Part shown: one piece after another, positions 32,289-44,779 of the stretch
How positions within the stretch are numbered: position 1 is the first letter of the stretch
Layout of the letters: each line of letters begins with the position of its first letter
Notes under the pieces: model-generated
The model's input: the letters and a program-made list of their open reading frames with translations, nothing else
Told to the model about the DNA's origin: nothing
The model's database searches: none
NCBI GenBank assembly: GCA_951812925.1
Contig: OX638370.1
Coordinates: 114,032,897 to 114,096,896, forward strand
Source: Calliopum simillimum
Taxonomy: Eukaryota; Arthropoda; Insecta; Diptera; Lauxaniidae
Direction: 5' to 3'
Length of the DNA stretch: 64,000 bases
Translations under genes and position numbers: made by a program

Positions 32289-34132
32289 AGAGTAATTTAG
32301 GCTAATCTGAACTATGCGGATAATGTGGTGCACCTTTTTATTTCTCATATTAAAGACTGTACAACAATTCTGGTTATTTGTGCACATCAAAACACGTAAC
32401 ACATATTCTTAACGCTCTTCGGCTTTTCTATTATGCTAATTATTCGTGTGCAATTTCTTAGCATATGCTGTGAGGTCAAGTTGACTTATTTGTAGAACTC
32501 TGTGAATAACTAAATAACTTCCTCAGAACTCTGTTTTCTAAAATTCTAATAACTCTAATGCAATTATGGAACATAAGTAAGCATAAGTAAGTTTGATTTT
32601 ACATTTCTATTATATATTCAATGATTATTTCAAAAAAGTGATGTATTCGGGTAATGTGGACTAGCCCATATTATATACCGTATATCAACTTTGATTACTA
32701 TAACACCTTAAAAAGCTAATTGCATGTGTGGGACACCCAAGTTTGAGTAATGTGTAGTACTATTTTACGTATGATTCGGTAACCTTTAATACTTATTCAC
32801 TTAATTGTATGAATTTGGTTTGTCTTACTAAAAAATATTCTTTAATAAGCCTATAAAGCTATTTGATAGCAAATATAATGTTAAAAAAATACTACTACAT
32901 CATTTCAAGCTCAAAAAAAGCGTAAAATCATAATGAGAAGTGTAAATTCATATTGGAAAAATAAAAATTAATAATGAAAAATGTAAATTCATATTGGGAA
33001 AATATAAATTGATAATGAGAAATAGTAAAATGATAATGGGAACCTGTAAATTGATAATGAAAAGTGGAAATTCTTATTGAGAAAATAAAAATTGATAATG
33101 GGAAGATATAAATTCATAATGAGAATATGTAAAAACAAACTGAGAATAATTCGTAGGAGGGTATCATTCACTACCAATACATGTAGTGATTGGGTTGGAA
33201 TGGTCATAGAGCGATGGCGAGAAAGAGACAATAATGCACGAGACTTAGTTATACATAATTGCAATAACGCCCCAAATTATTACATAGAACATAGGCGTAG
33301 CAGTAGTGGAGCATTCGGCAGGAGAAGCAACAGTTTGTGTCTGGGTCCTTATGCTCATTTCTTCTGAGAACATTTGTGCTAAAATTAAGATGAATGCCAA
33401 ATCGAGCCTTCAAATACCCACTGATAATGCCCCGGTGTGTGCGAGCAGCGGCTGCAATAATGGAGAGCTGTTCAGCACTCAACTACGTTTTTTGCGGTTG
33501 CATTTATCAACATGAGTGCATTTCATTTTGAATTTTTATATTCTCATTATGAATTTATATCTCCTCATTTTTAAATTTAATTTTCTCAATAAGAATTTCC
33601 ACTTCTCATTATTAAATTACAGGTTCCCATTATCATTTTACTATTTTTCATTATCAATTTATAGTTTCTCAATATGAATTTACAATTCTCATTATGAATT
33701 TTTATTTTCCCAATATCAATTTACACTTTTCATTATGAATTTATACTTTCTCAATATGAATTTACAATTCTCAATATCAATTTATATATTTTCATTATAA
33801 TTTTATACATTCTAATTATGATTTTACACTTTCTCATTTTGAGCTTGAAAAGGTGTAGACTTTTAGTCAACAAAAATTGCGAATAACGGTACCACTTTAG
33901 GAAATGGACAGGGTGATCCACATTACCCGACACTTTTCTTTTTCAGCTATTTTTAGTTACTTTCAATTTAACTGCCCTCACGCTTGAAAATGCTAGTATT
34001 TTAATTTATAAGCTATTAAATAGTAAAAGCAATAGAATAACTAATACAAATAAATTGACCAAGCTACCTACTACCATAACTTTGGTAGAAATTGGCTAAA
34101 AAAAAGGTAACCACATTACCCTAAGTTACTCT
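32289..34132. mobile_element. 1.84-kb element with AGAGTAA...TIR, containing a foldback core
   Basis: The left end AGAGTAATTTAGGCTAATCT and right end (reverse complement AGAGTAACTTAGGGTAATGT) are inverted. GGGTAATGTGGAC-like boxes recur inside near 32655 and 33915. No target duplication is evident, so the outer limits are tentative. The element at 51471-52015 has related ends. Confidence 0.55.
32903..33850. mobile_element. Foldback (FB/Galileo-like) element with subrepeat arms
   Basis: Two inverted arms, about 32903-33130 and 33530-33850, start TTTCAAGCTCAAA and end in its reverse complement. Each arm is a tandem array of about 21-bp degenerate units resembling TGTAAATTGATAATGAGAAA. The 400-bp centre is GC-richer and not repetitive (33130-33530); its short open frames show no recognisable domain. 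Arm architecture is like Drosophila FB elements, whose long terminal repeats also carry short subrepeats; membership in that family is inference. Confidence 0.72.
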
Positions 34133-34139
34133 AATATTG

Positions 34140-37100
34140 TGTCAATTGCCACGCGATGAATTTATTTTGATTAATTTCAAACCAATTCTTGAAAATTCGT
34201 TTCTGTCAATTGTCGAACTAAATTTTCTTTGGACTAGTTGCGGACTAATAAGACTAGTAAGCAAAAGCTTCAGTAGATCAAGTATACTTTTTTGATTCAA
34301 CTATTCTAGACAAAACTGTGATTTAACTTTAGTGCTTGTAAGTGCGAAAAACGGGGTTTGAAGTTGTGTCATCTCAATAGAAGAAACTCTAGCTCATTTT
34401 CGCTTATACCATCAGAAAGTAGTTTAAATTAAGTTCAAAAGAAGTATGTTACAGTTTTAATCGGTTTTTTACTTTCAAAAATAAAACCTTAACAGACGAA
34501 AGTAAATAATTTGACCCTAAATTAACGGAGAATATTTAAAGTAGAGAATCATAACGTTTAAAATAAATTAAAGCTTAAAAACTTTCCTCTAAAAGTTGAA
34601 TAAAAATCTCGAAGTTAATTTTTAAATTTTTCGATTAATAAAGTCATGAAGAGGTAACGTATCGTTATTTTTATGATAAACGAGAGTACTTGCGAATGAC
34701 TTTCTGTGTTCGCTCGGAGTCAAATTGAAACCTCAAAGAACATCAACTATTCCTTTGCGCATTCGCTTAGAATAGTTGCGAATGTCACCTGCTGCATTCG
34801 CTTGGAGTAGTTGCGAGTCAATCACTTGAACTAGTTTGGGAATAAAACATAAGAAGTAGTTCTCCCAACAAATTCACTTCGGAAAGTTACAAGCGCATTC
34901 ATTGTGGTTAGTTGAATACTAGAATTAGTTTGAAACCAGAAACTTCATAAAGACTAACACGAACCTTCCTACAGGGTTATTCTGAAAGTCCAAAACGTGT
35001 GATAAAAGTAATGTCATACACATTGTAAGCCATAATTTGCAATTGTTTGATCGATATCATTAACTCCATCCACAGCATTAGATAAACTGTTCTTGAAAGC
35101 AGAGTCCAATTTTTTTCAATTCTGACAAAATGTCAACTAATTCATATTATAACATTATTTTTGCCTCGTTTTAGACTGGCCTCACTTTCAAAATAAACGG
35201 CTCATAGGTGTTCCGAATAATTTACTCGTGCAGTATTTATTGGAAAAGCTATGGGAAACAATGTTGTTGAAAAGAATGTAGCAACAATTTGTTGCCCAAA
35301 AAAAAATAGACTTCAGGTAAATTATTGCAACTTTGAAGAGTTTTTTCACCCTAAAACTTTGTGTGAGAAAATAAAAAAAAATTAAAACGAAGTATAGGCA
35401 TATTGTCACGAACTAATTTTCCGAATGACTAAAAGTTTCTCTACTAAAAAATATCAGCAAAAGCAAAACTAGTGTTATAATGCATCCTTTACTTTTTACA
35501 AATGACGTCCAATGTCATTATGATTTAAATTTTGTATTGGAGACAGTAAAGGAATTAGTAGACATTAAGTCAAATAATTGAAAATGCCAAAAAAGCACAA
35601 ATGTGTATCAAACTAGAAGTGGCAACTACTTTGTAGATATAAAATTTTCTGGAAATGGAGCCCAATTTTTTCATTACTAGCAACGTGGAAGCTAATTTAT
35701 GTTATGACATTACTTATGCTCCGCCAAGTAATTATTTAAAATTTTCGAGGTTTTTTCTAAAAGGGTGTATCTGTTTTTTGACTTTTTCTTGTGGTCTTCG
35801 CTTAGAGCTACCACATAGTTAGTCTTGGAATTGGCGCTTGTTCTTATCCTACTTCTCAAATGCTTTCAAAAAATTCCATATTGTTCAAGTATTCGTATAG
35901 TTCGAGGGCTGTCTGATAAGTTCGAGACTTTTTGAATATCTATTTAAATCTAACTTTGCTCCCGTCAGCTGTCATCTATTAATAGACTGTGAAATTTTGA
36001 GCGAGTTGGGTTATTTAATTAAGACAGCTTTTGAAAGCAGACAACCCCAAAAATTTAACAAAACTGATATACCATACACCGTAGCAGATTTTAAACTTTG
36101 CTTGTAAGGAATGAGCGCCCTTGTGTCCAAATTTACCTTTGACTATTCCTAGTGTCTGTTCAAAACTTGGCTGTATTAGCTCAAACAACGCTTGCTTTAC
36201 GGAATTTTGATAAATGTGCTTCTATTGGAGGTGCACTCGTTGTCAGATACTCTGAAATAGTCGCAAATTAATAGCTTATAATTTGGAATATTCAAAGGTT
36301 TCTGATATATTTGCTGCAAAGTGTACTAAAAAAATTATAATATTTTTTTTTTGAAGACTGTGTGCAAGTGGAATTAAAGACAATACAAAAATAAAAAATT
36401 GACAAACAATAGTGTAAGCCCATCCATTTGTCAAATAAAATATTTGCAAGAAGACTTCTCATTCATTAAAATATACATATAAATAAATAATTAAAACGAT
36501 AAAAGCTTCTTTATAAATGCAAACTTTTTAATAAAAATGAAAAATAATTATCATCATCTCTTAATAAAAAAACTAAAAAAATTCATTGAAGATAAAAAAA
36601 AAACATGAAAAATACATTAAAAACAAATTAAAATTTATGATAATTTCCAAAAAAAAAAAAATTATGATAAAAACAAATATTAAAAGCTTATGAAAACAAT
36701 AACAACATTTCCAAGAAAAGCTGCTGCTGTCAACAATTATCACGTTATTCAATTTCCATTTAAATAATCAAATTAATAATAAAAAAATAACATTAGCAGC
36801 TTCCAAGAGTGGAGGGGGTGGTTGGAATACACAAAGTAAAATACAGAGAGACTGAGAGGAACTAAAAGATTTAAATGCAATTTGCAACATTTTGCGTGTC
36901 GCATGGTTGACTTCTGCTTAATTGGCAATAAAAGTGAATTTGCGTTTACAACTTGCGTCATGCGCTTTGTCTGGCCTTGATGTATTACTTATTCTCGATA
37001 CAAGTTGCATGTGTTTTATGTATTTGTTTTCTTTTTCTGAAAACTATTTTGTAATGCATTTTTCTCTGAATTTACGACGTTATGTGAAACAAAACTCAAG

Positions 37101-37425
37101 AAATTCATCAGAAATATAGATTGAAGAAATGGTATCTTTTTGAATTCTACAATACATAAAATTTTTGGACGGGTTTCCAATTGATCAATAATATCTTTCA
37201 TTTTTTGAGTATGAAATCTCCACCTTAGTTATAATAAATACATATTATATGACCAGGTGAAGTTTAAACTTATATTTATTTCGTCGATTCATTTTTATTC
37301 AAACTTACCTACAGAGTGACATTAATGGTGTGAGAATAACTTCTTATCTTCTACAGTACAACTTAGACTGAAGAATTTCTTGATGGCCCAATCCAAGACG
37401 GGAAAAAAATTCCATAAAAAAGTCT
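34140..37425. other. Non-coding stretch with repeat fragments
   Basis: It contains degenerate repeats of CATTCGCTTGGAGTAGTTGCGA-like phrases (about 34690-34960, related phrases at 32050-32250). Near 35908 is a mariner-like terminus. Around 36065-36250 is a decayed DINE-like piece (TGCTTCTATTGGAGGTGC). At 36480-36760 the sequence is very A-rich. Confidence 0.45.
35905..36010 (+). mobile_element. Mariner terminal fragment (mellifera-type)
   Basis: GGGCTGTCTGATAAGTTCGA resembles the GGTTGGCTGATAAGTCCCCG terminus of mellifera-subfamily mariners, followed by GTCAGCTGTCATCTATT. No transposase follows; a solo end only. Based on remembered consensus, so modest confidence. Confidence 0.4.
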
Positions 37426-37428
37426 ATA

Positions 37429-38215
37429 ATATATGGTCTTTGATCTGTCCTTTATGGTATATGGTCCATAATCTATGGTTTATGATCTGCGCTTTATGGT
37501 AAATGATTCATAATCTATGGTCTGTCCTTTATGGTCTTTGGTCCATAATCTATGGTCAATGATCTGCCCTTTATGGTATATGGTCCATAATCTGTGGTCT
37601 ATGATTTGTCCTTTATGGTCTTTGGTGCATAATCTATGGTCTATGATCTGCCCTTTATGGTATATGGTCCATAATCTATGGTTTATGATCTGCGCTTTAT
37701 GGTAAATGGTTCATTATCTATGGTCTATGATCTGCCCTTTATGGTAAATGGTCCATGATCTATGGTCAATGATCCGCCCTTTATGGTATATGGTTCATAA
37801 TCTACGGTCTATGATCCATTCTTTATGGTCTTTGGTCCATAATCTATGGTTTATGATCTGCGCTTTATGCTGTTTATTATGATCTATGGTTCATAATATA
37901 ATATATTGTCTATGATCTGTCTTTCATTGTCTATGTCCATAATATATGGTATGATCTGTCCTTCATGGTTTTTTGTCCAGAATCTATGATCTATGGTCAA
38001 TAATATATGGTCTTTGATCTGCCCTTCATGGTGTATGGTCCATAATCTATGGCCTATGATTTATCCTTTGTGGTCTTTGGTCCATAATATGTGGTCTATG
38101 ACTTGTCCTTTATGGACCATAGTCTTCATAGACTTTAGTCATTGTAGACTTTGGTCCATAATCTATAGTCAATGGTACATAATCTTAGGTCTTTGTCCTT
38201 TATGGTCCATAAACT
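37429..38215 (+). repeat. 42-bp tandem minisatellite
   Basis: About 19 copies of a unit like GGTCCATAATCTATGGTCTA followed by TGATCTGCCCTTTATGGTAT. Because 42 is divisible by three, two long repetitive frames (HNLWSMICPLW-type) are open, but they are by-products. The unit contains an internal dyad, CCATA...TATGG. Confidence 0.9.
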
Positions 38216-39099
38216 AAAATTGTTGTAGAATAAAATAAAACTAGTAAGCCATACATGAAAACACGGAACATATCTGAGATGCATTTGAATCCGGGACGGT
38301 AAGGCAATATCCAGGATTGTCTCGCAAATTCCGGGACGATTGATCGCTCTTGTTCAACTTCACATCTGTAAAGATTTGCATATTTCGTTTCATTATTTAT
38401 CGCTAAAAATATTCTTCTGATCCAATTTGCCTCTGTAAAGTATCACTATTGACATTGTGGCTTTTTCTAGTTTCTTTGACGGCATTTAAAGCAAGTTTAG
38501 CACTTTCACTGAAATGTAACCACTAACTTACGTACAACAAAGTGTGCAAAAACATCATTATCATCATCATCAGCAACATCAACTTTATTCACATCAACAA
38601 CAAGGAACACCCTGAGTGCTGCTTAATAACCGTGAAATGGTGCTACACACAGCCTGGTTTGGAAACACTACAAAATTAAATAAATTGAAAGAGAGAAAAT
38701 TTTCACCTTTGTGGTTAAAAGTTTTTCTTCAAGTAGATTTTTTTCTATGAGTTCTCATTTCGCTTATGACAAAACCTTTTGCTTAGTGGATTTTATTTGA
38801 GTTTTGACTTTGTTCTGATAAATTTTTTTAGTTGCTTAATTTTTCGTGATGGCATGTGGTACTTCAAAGAAATTTAATTAATTAATAAAAAAATTTCTTG
38901 GAATTTATATCAAGCAAAATATTTATAAAAATCTTTATTAATTCTGACGAAGATAAAGTCAAAATAATAAACAACTCAATTGGGTATGTTTTTGTTTAGG
39001 AGTTGTGATCATAAATAATCATCTAATTAATAAAAAAGTAATAAGAATTTATCATATACATAAGTACGTAGGGACTAACCAAAATTCGCTTTGTAGGTT

Positions 39100-39952
39100 A
39101 GAAGAAAAATAGGAAAGGTTAGGTAGGTTAGGTTAAAGTGGCGGTTTAGCGATGTAAGCTAAACCCTAAGTAGCACTAAAAGTGCCATTTTAATACCACA
39201 AAAGTGATCCGACAGACTGGTATAAGTGGATGTGAAAATTTTTAAAATTACCTAACTAACGATATCTATATCCAGTTAGTCCTATTAAGGTAATTGAGTG
39301 TATTGAAGAAAGGATTTCCTAGTGATTTAAGTCTAGCTCTAGCCAGAGCTGGGCAGTCACAGAGAAAGTGTTCAAGAGATTCTTGCTCGTTTACATCTAA
39401 GCAACTCCGACAAAAGGAGTTGAAAGGGATGCCTAGTTTTTCAGCATGCTTGCCGATGGCCCAGTGTCCAGTGCAAACTGCGGTAAATCTTGCTATATTA
39501 GTACGGTTATAAGCTAGTAAATAAGTAGTTCTTGAACTGTTATATGAAGGCCAGATTGACCTGGATATCCTACATGTAGTCAATGCTTTCCAATTAGTGT
39601 TCGCCTCGGTCAAGTAGTATGAGAAGATCCGCTTCTTTACTAGACCTAGCGGGGTATGAACTCGCACCGCGCTTGTGACATTCAGAGAGGAGCCATTTCT
39701 TGCCAGTTCGTCAGCTTTTTTGTTGCCTTCGATGTCCCTATGGCCTGGAACCCAAACGAGCGCAAGATCAAACCGACGCCCCAGTCTGACTAATTTTTCC
39801 TTGCAATCCACTACTAATTTAGATTTTATTATTGTTGAGTTGAGTGCATTGATGGCAGCCTGACTATCCGAGAGGATTGCCACCTTTCCGGAAAAGGTAT
39901 TGATAAAACTAGGAAAAATATTTTTGTTTAATTTTTTAGCCTGGAATCCCAC
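39100..39952 (-). pseudogene. 5'-truncated non-LTR retrotransposon: RNase H domain and 3' UTR
   Basis: On the minus strand, 39952-39266 encodes a 228-residue open frame that matches the ribonuclease H and C-terminal part of I/R1-type LINE ORF2: AILSDSQAAINAL, then LVWVPGHRDIEGNKKADELAR, and a Cys/His tail CRSCLDVNEQESLEHFLCDCP. The first catalytic Asp (YTDGS-type) is absent and the usual FQAE reads FQAK, so homology appears to end just upstream through 5' truncation. The 3' flank (39265 to about 39110) ends in CCTAACCTACCTAACC-type sequence, perhaps the element's tail. The frame is intact over its length, implying a fairly young insertion. Confidence 0.85.
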
Positions 39953-40221
39953 TCATTAAAACAGTTCTCAAAATCAAGTTTCTGTAGCTTTTTTTTAAGC
40001 ATTCTACAGCAATTTGCATTAACGAAAAAGTGTTTTTAAACATTCTTATTCGAATGTTTCCAATTTCATCAAAAAGCTTCCGAAATGAAAAGTTATTGAA
40101 ACCACACTGATTATGAAACATAGCTGAACATGTTAGGTTGAGCTTTCTATTCAGTGCCTTATGTAAAATACTAACAAAACTACAAAAAATTGCTGTGATT
40201 CTAAACAATTGCAAAAGGATA

Positions 40222-40292
40222 AATATATATAAATGTATATATAAATAAAAATATATAAATATATATAAATATATATATATATAAGTATATTC
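40222..40292. repeat. AT microsatellite
   Basis: Alternating TATATAAATATA units over about 70 bp. Confidence 0.85.
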
Positions 40293-41677
40293 GAAAATTC
40301 TTCTTCATGTCAGCAAATATGTCTGCTTCTTTTTTATGGTCTTTTTTTTTGTAATTTTGTTGCCAATTTTATGTTTGAAATTTTTCTTTCCCAGTTAATT
40401 TCATCAAAATATGAAAAAAATTATGAACGTTATTCACACTGTCATTTGTGTATCCTACACAATAACTTAATCTGCCAAAGTAAAGGTCACCGGTAAGTGG
40501 CCCTCCCTCATTTCTCACGAATTTCATTTGCAATTAAGTAAATTGTAATTGAACTGTTGGTTGGGTGCTTAAATTTCAACAAAATGTACAGTTCAAAAAG
40601 TTTAACCAATGTCAAAATGAAACACTTTTTACGTTTAAAAATTAAAGTGGGTACTCCAATGTATATCGTGCAAGTGTGCGTGCATACACGCCATGTTTTA
40701 ATTGCTATAACAACACACATACATGTGCGCATTTACCACTCTATACATAATGTTGATTCTTTTTAAAAAAAAAGTCGGAATATTATCTTTTAATATGAGT
40801 TAAGGGATACAGAGTTAACTATGTAACTAAGTTAAATTTTGTTGCCCAACAGCTATGGCAACATCCTTAGCAACATGAAATGCTGCGCGCGTTCGTTGCT
40901 GGCTGTTACCGTTAAGATAAACAGCAGTTAGCAATAAAGACATACACATGTAGACAGTAATTTGGCAGTATAAATTTGTGTGAATACACGTTGTAAGTAC
41001 AACAATTTTCTTTTATGAAATGCACTTAAAAATTTTCTTGAAAAAAACACAAAATGCAAAGGAAAACAGAAAATAAAAGGCTCTTCTTCATGGTTGTAAA
41101 GTCATAAAAGCAACACTTGTGACAGCTGAAGAAGCAGCAGGAAAGAGAAAAATGCAGCATTTGCAAGATAAATTAAAACAAAAATATAAAGTGAATAAGA
41201 AGAAGAAAGAAACACAGTAAATGAAAAAATAGACATTGGATGTCAAGGATATACAAAAGTTTATCATACAAAGAGCGAGCGTAAGTTGCAACAACATTTC
41301 AACGTAGTATTTCAAAGTAGAAAGAAACTTAATGTGATTGCTGGAATTGTTTTTTCAAAGCAAATCTTTATTGAATATTACACATTGTAGTACGAGGAGA
41401 AAATGCGGTCAGCTGTTTTTTTAATTAATTTTTATTGCTGGAATTTGAGAACTAGCTGTTGTAAAAAAATTACAGATTTAATCTCCAACTTCAAATCAGA
41501 TTTCTTTTAGTTGCATCGTAGTTTTTTATTCGTTGGTTCTAGTACAATCTCCTTATTACACTATCGTCAGATTTCTCTTCCAAAATATGCCCTGCAAAAC
41601 TTTGGCTTGTGTCCACCATCAATCATAGTCTTCTTGCTTTCTTCCAACTAATGATTTGATCGTCTTCATATTATTGA

Positions 41678-42357
41678 TATCGATACCTTAGAGCGCTATA
41701 GTCCTATCTCCACTTTTTGCGATTTTGAGATTTTTGCAGTTATGGTGTCTTAGTGGGTTTATTTATCGAATGGAAAACTGTGGGATGTCAAAATACCACT
41801 AAAACACCAAAATATTCGAAAATTAAGAAAACTCCTATCTCCAAACAGTAATTTTTTGAAGAGCGTACTGTCCTATCTCCACTGAATATTCAAATAAGTC
41901 ACATTTTTTTAAAAAAATTCTTCGTTTTTTCGCATTTTCTTCGCGTTTCATGACTTTTTGCAACATTTTTGTGAACAAATTTGGTTCCATCCAAAAATGC
42001 AAAAAAAAAAAAAAGTTTTTTTCATGTTTTTCACGCGTTTCATGACTTTTTACGACATTTTAGTGGAAAAAATTCAAAAAATGTACTAAATGTGTCGTTT
42101 ATTTTAATAGTACTAGATTTCTATATAAGGGCAAAAGTAACGACATACTAAAAATTAGTTGTGATTTCGTTAGAAATTAATAAAATTGGTTAAAAACATT
42201 AAATTATGTTAAAATATACTATAGGTAAAATTATTGCATGTATCGTTATATCAAAATAGCAGCCAACTCTAAATAACCACTGTTTGAAATCTTCTTTTTG
42301 CATTTCCCAACAATTGGAAAAATGGAGATAGGACTTTAGCGCTCTAAGGTATCGATA
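41678..42357. mobile_element. 680-bp MITE with TATCGATACCTTAGAGCG ends
   Basis: Left TATCGATACCTTAGAGCGCT and right (reverse complement) TATCGATACCTTAGAGCGCT are identical; the TIR continues as AAGTCCTATCTCCA with one mismatch. CTATCTCCACT and CCTATCTCCAAAC recur inside (near 41830 and 41873). No transposase. The first ten bases are shared with the TIR of the 30047-30286 element. Confidence 0.85.
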
Positions 42358-43877
42358 TTGAATGTATTGATATTTAAGTTGAAAATAGGAGGTTCCATTT
42401 ATGGTTTATTTTGCACATCTGAATGTCTGAGCCTTAATTCTTTATTTTATTTGTCATCGGTTTTCTCTTACTTAAAATACGCGCCACTTCTTCCAACCAC
42501 ACTCTGCTCTCTAATTCATTTTCGGGCTATTCGTTCCTCACCCTTGCGCTAATCACAGGCAACATGTGTACTCAGCGTGACGATTTCTAATGTACATACT
42601 TATCCCTACTACTAGTACCGCAACTGTATTGCTCTAAAAAACACAAGTACATACCTTGTTTCCTTCTTGGTTGCTGCTTACTACGCCTTCTCCGTTGCTG
42701 CTGCTACTTCTGCTGTTGTGTGCTTGTCGCCGGCCACGCAAAGACTGTCTTGATTCACAGCGGTGTTTTTTAATAATGTTGCTGTTTTTTGATAGCAAAC
42801 AAATCGAAGGACAGCTGTGTGTCAAAAACAGCTGTTGAGCAGTGTTGCCATATACAACAATTTAAGTAATGTGGTGAGGATTTTACTCTAAGATAATTTA
42901 TGCTTATTTTTCCTTAAATAGTTACTTACGACGATAGCTTAGTTCATTTTTCTTTTTTTAGGTACATTTTATTTATTAAATAATAATACTTAATATTTTG
43001 GTTATAATCAGTTCATTCTCAGTAAAATCAGTAAAAATAAGTAACAAATGTGTATATGGCGTTATATATAAAAAAATATATTTCGTTGCGAAGCGATGGT
43101 TTTGTTAGGGGTAAACAAGGCTCCACCGACTTTCCTCTGCACAATGTGTAAAATGAAAATCCTAATAGGTGAGCAAGAAAATTTCGACATGAGGGGCTGT
43201 TAGGAGGTCACTTTAACTGAAAATTTTGTGAAAATCGAGATTTTCGATAATATACGGAAAAACACATATTTCCGCTCCTTAAAATTTTACGCGCAAAAAA
43301 TTAAGAAAGTTCCATCAGATGGCAAAAAGCCACACTGACCTACTTTTTTTATTTACTATCATAAATAAACGAATGTGGTATATCAAATATGTTGTTATTT
43401 AAACATATTTTCAATTCATTCACCATTGCTCATTTTCTTTAATTCAACATTTAAAAAATACTAAAAATATTTACACATATACTAAAAACACAAACATATG
43501 TATGTATGTATTTCCAACTGTATGTGTGTACATGGGCGCATTGACAACAATTCATGCTGTCAGCAGTCATTCAATCATTCAATGTTTATCTATGATTGAA
43601 ATCGACATAAGCGCCATCATCAGTAACAAAACAATAAAAAAATAAAAACAAAAAAATATTAAAATCAACATTTTCGATTGTTTTTCTTTGATTATTTCTG
43701 TCTGTTTTGTCTGTTTTTAAGTAGTGAATTGCATACATTGAAATAATTTGATAAATTATTATATTGTTACGATAAAGAGAAAATTATTGGAAAAGAAGCA
43801 ACATAATTTGATAAATTCATCAATGAGAACAAAAATAAATTTTTCAAGAAATAAATTTTATTTATTTGCATATAAAA

Positions 43878-44779
43878 ACTAGTAAGGGCGTAAAATTTGA
43901 CCTGGCCAAACATTAAATACCCTACACTGCAGTATTTTTAAAATTTTGCTCATATGGGAGGTGCTACGCTCTCTTGTCCGAGTTCACCCAGTTTTTGTCC
44001 AGAGCTCGGATTTATAGTTTTTAGTGTCTGAGTGAAAAATGTTTTCAGTACAGTGTTTTGAAGCTTTTGCTTATATAGGAGGTGCCACGCCCTCTTGTCC
44101 GAGTTTGCCTAGTCTTAGCTTAGAGCGTGCATTTATAGTCTTTAGTATTTGAGTGAAGTTTGGTTGGTTTATCTCAAAAAACTCTTTCAGTATAGCATTT
44201 TGAAACTTCTGCTTATATGGGAGGTGCCACGCCCCGTTGTTCGATTTCACCCAATTTTTGTCGAGAGCTTTCATTTATGATACTTAGTATCTGAGTCGAA
44301 TTTGGTTCGAATATCTCAAAAAACGCTTTTAGTATAGCGTTTTGAAGCTTTTGCTTATATGGGAGGTGCCACGCCCTCTTGTCCGAACTCGTTAAATTTT
44401 TTTTCAGAGCTTGCGCTTACAATTCTTAGTATTTATGCGTATTTTGGTTGCATTGTCGTGAAAAATACTCCTAAAGTTGCATTTTGAATATATTTTTTGA
44501 ATGGGCGGTAGGCGTGTCCGTTGACCGATTTCGCTCATTTTCAATCCCCCGAGCTATCTTTGACGACGGAGGCAGTGTACCAAATTTCATTGAATTATCT
44601 TACTCAGTTTTCCCAAAAAGTGTATTTCAACACACAGCCAGCCACCCAGCCAGACAGACGGACATGGCTATATCGACTCAGGAGGTGACGCTGATCAAGA
44701 ATATATATATGTTTTTCTATATCTGCCACGCCTCCTTCTCTGCGTTACAAACGGAAGGACAAAGTGAAGGGTATAAATA
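43878..44779 (-). mobile_element. DINE-1-like element, third and longest copy
   Basis: Begins ACTAGTAAGGGCG; carries AATACCCTACACTGCAGTA, four GGTGCCACGCCC-type boxes spaced about 130 bp (a tandemly amplified subunit), the GTCY-type tract CCAGCCAGACAGACGGACAT, and the end GAAGGGTATAAA. Non-coding. Confidence 0.8.

Noticed and set aside
37517..38217. Repeat-protein-like frames (LWSMICPLW)
   Set aside because: Direct translation of a 42-bp minisatellite; no start context or splice support.
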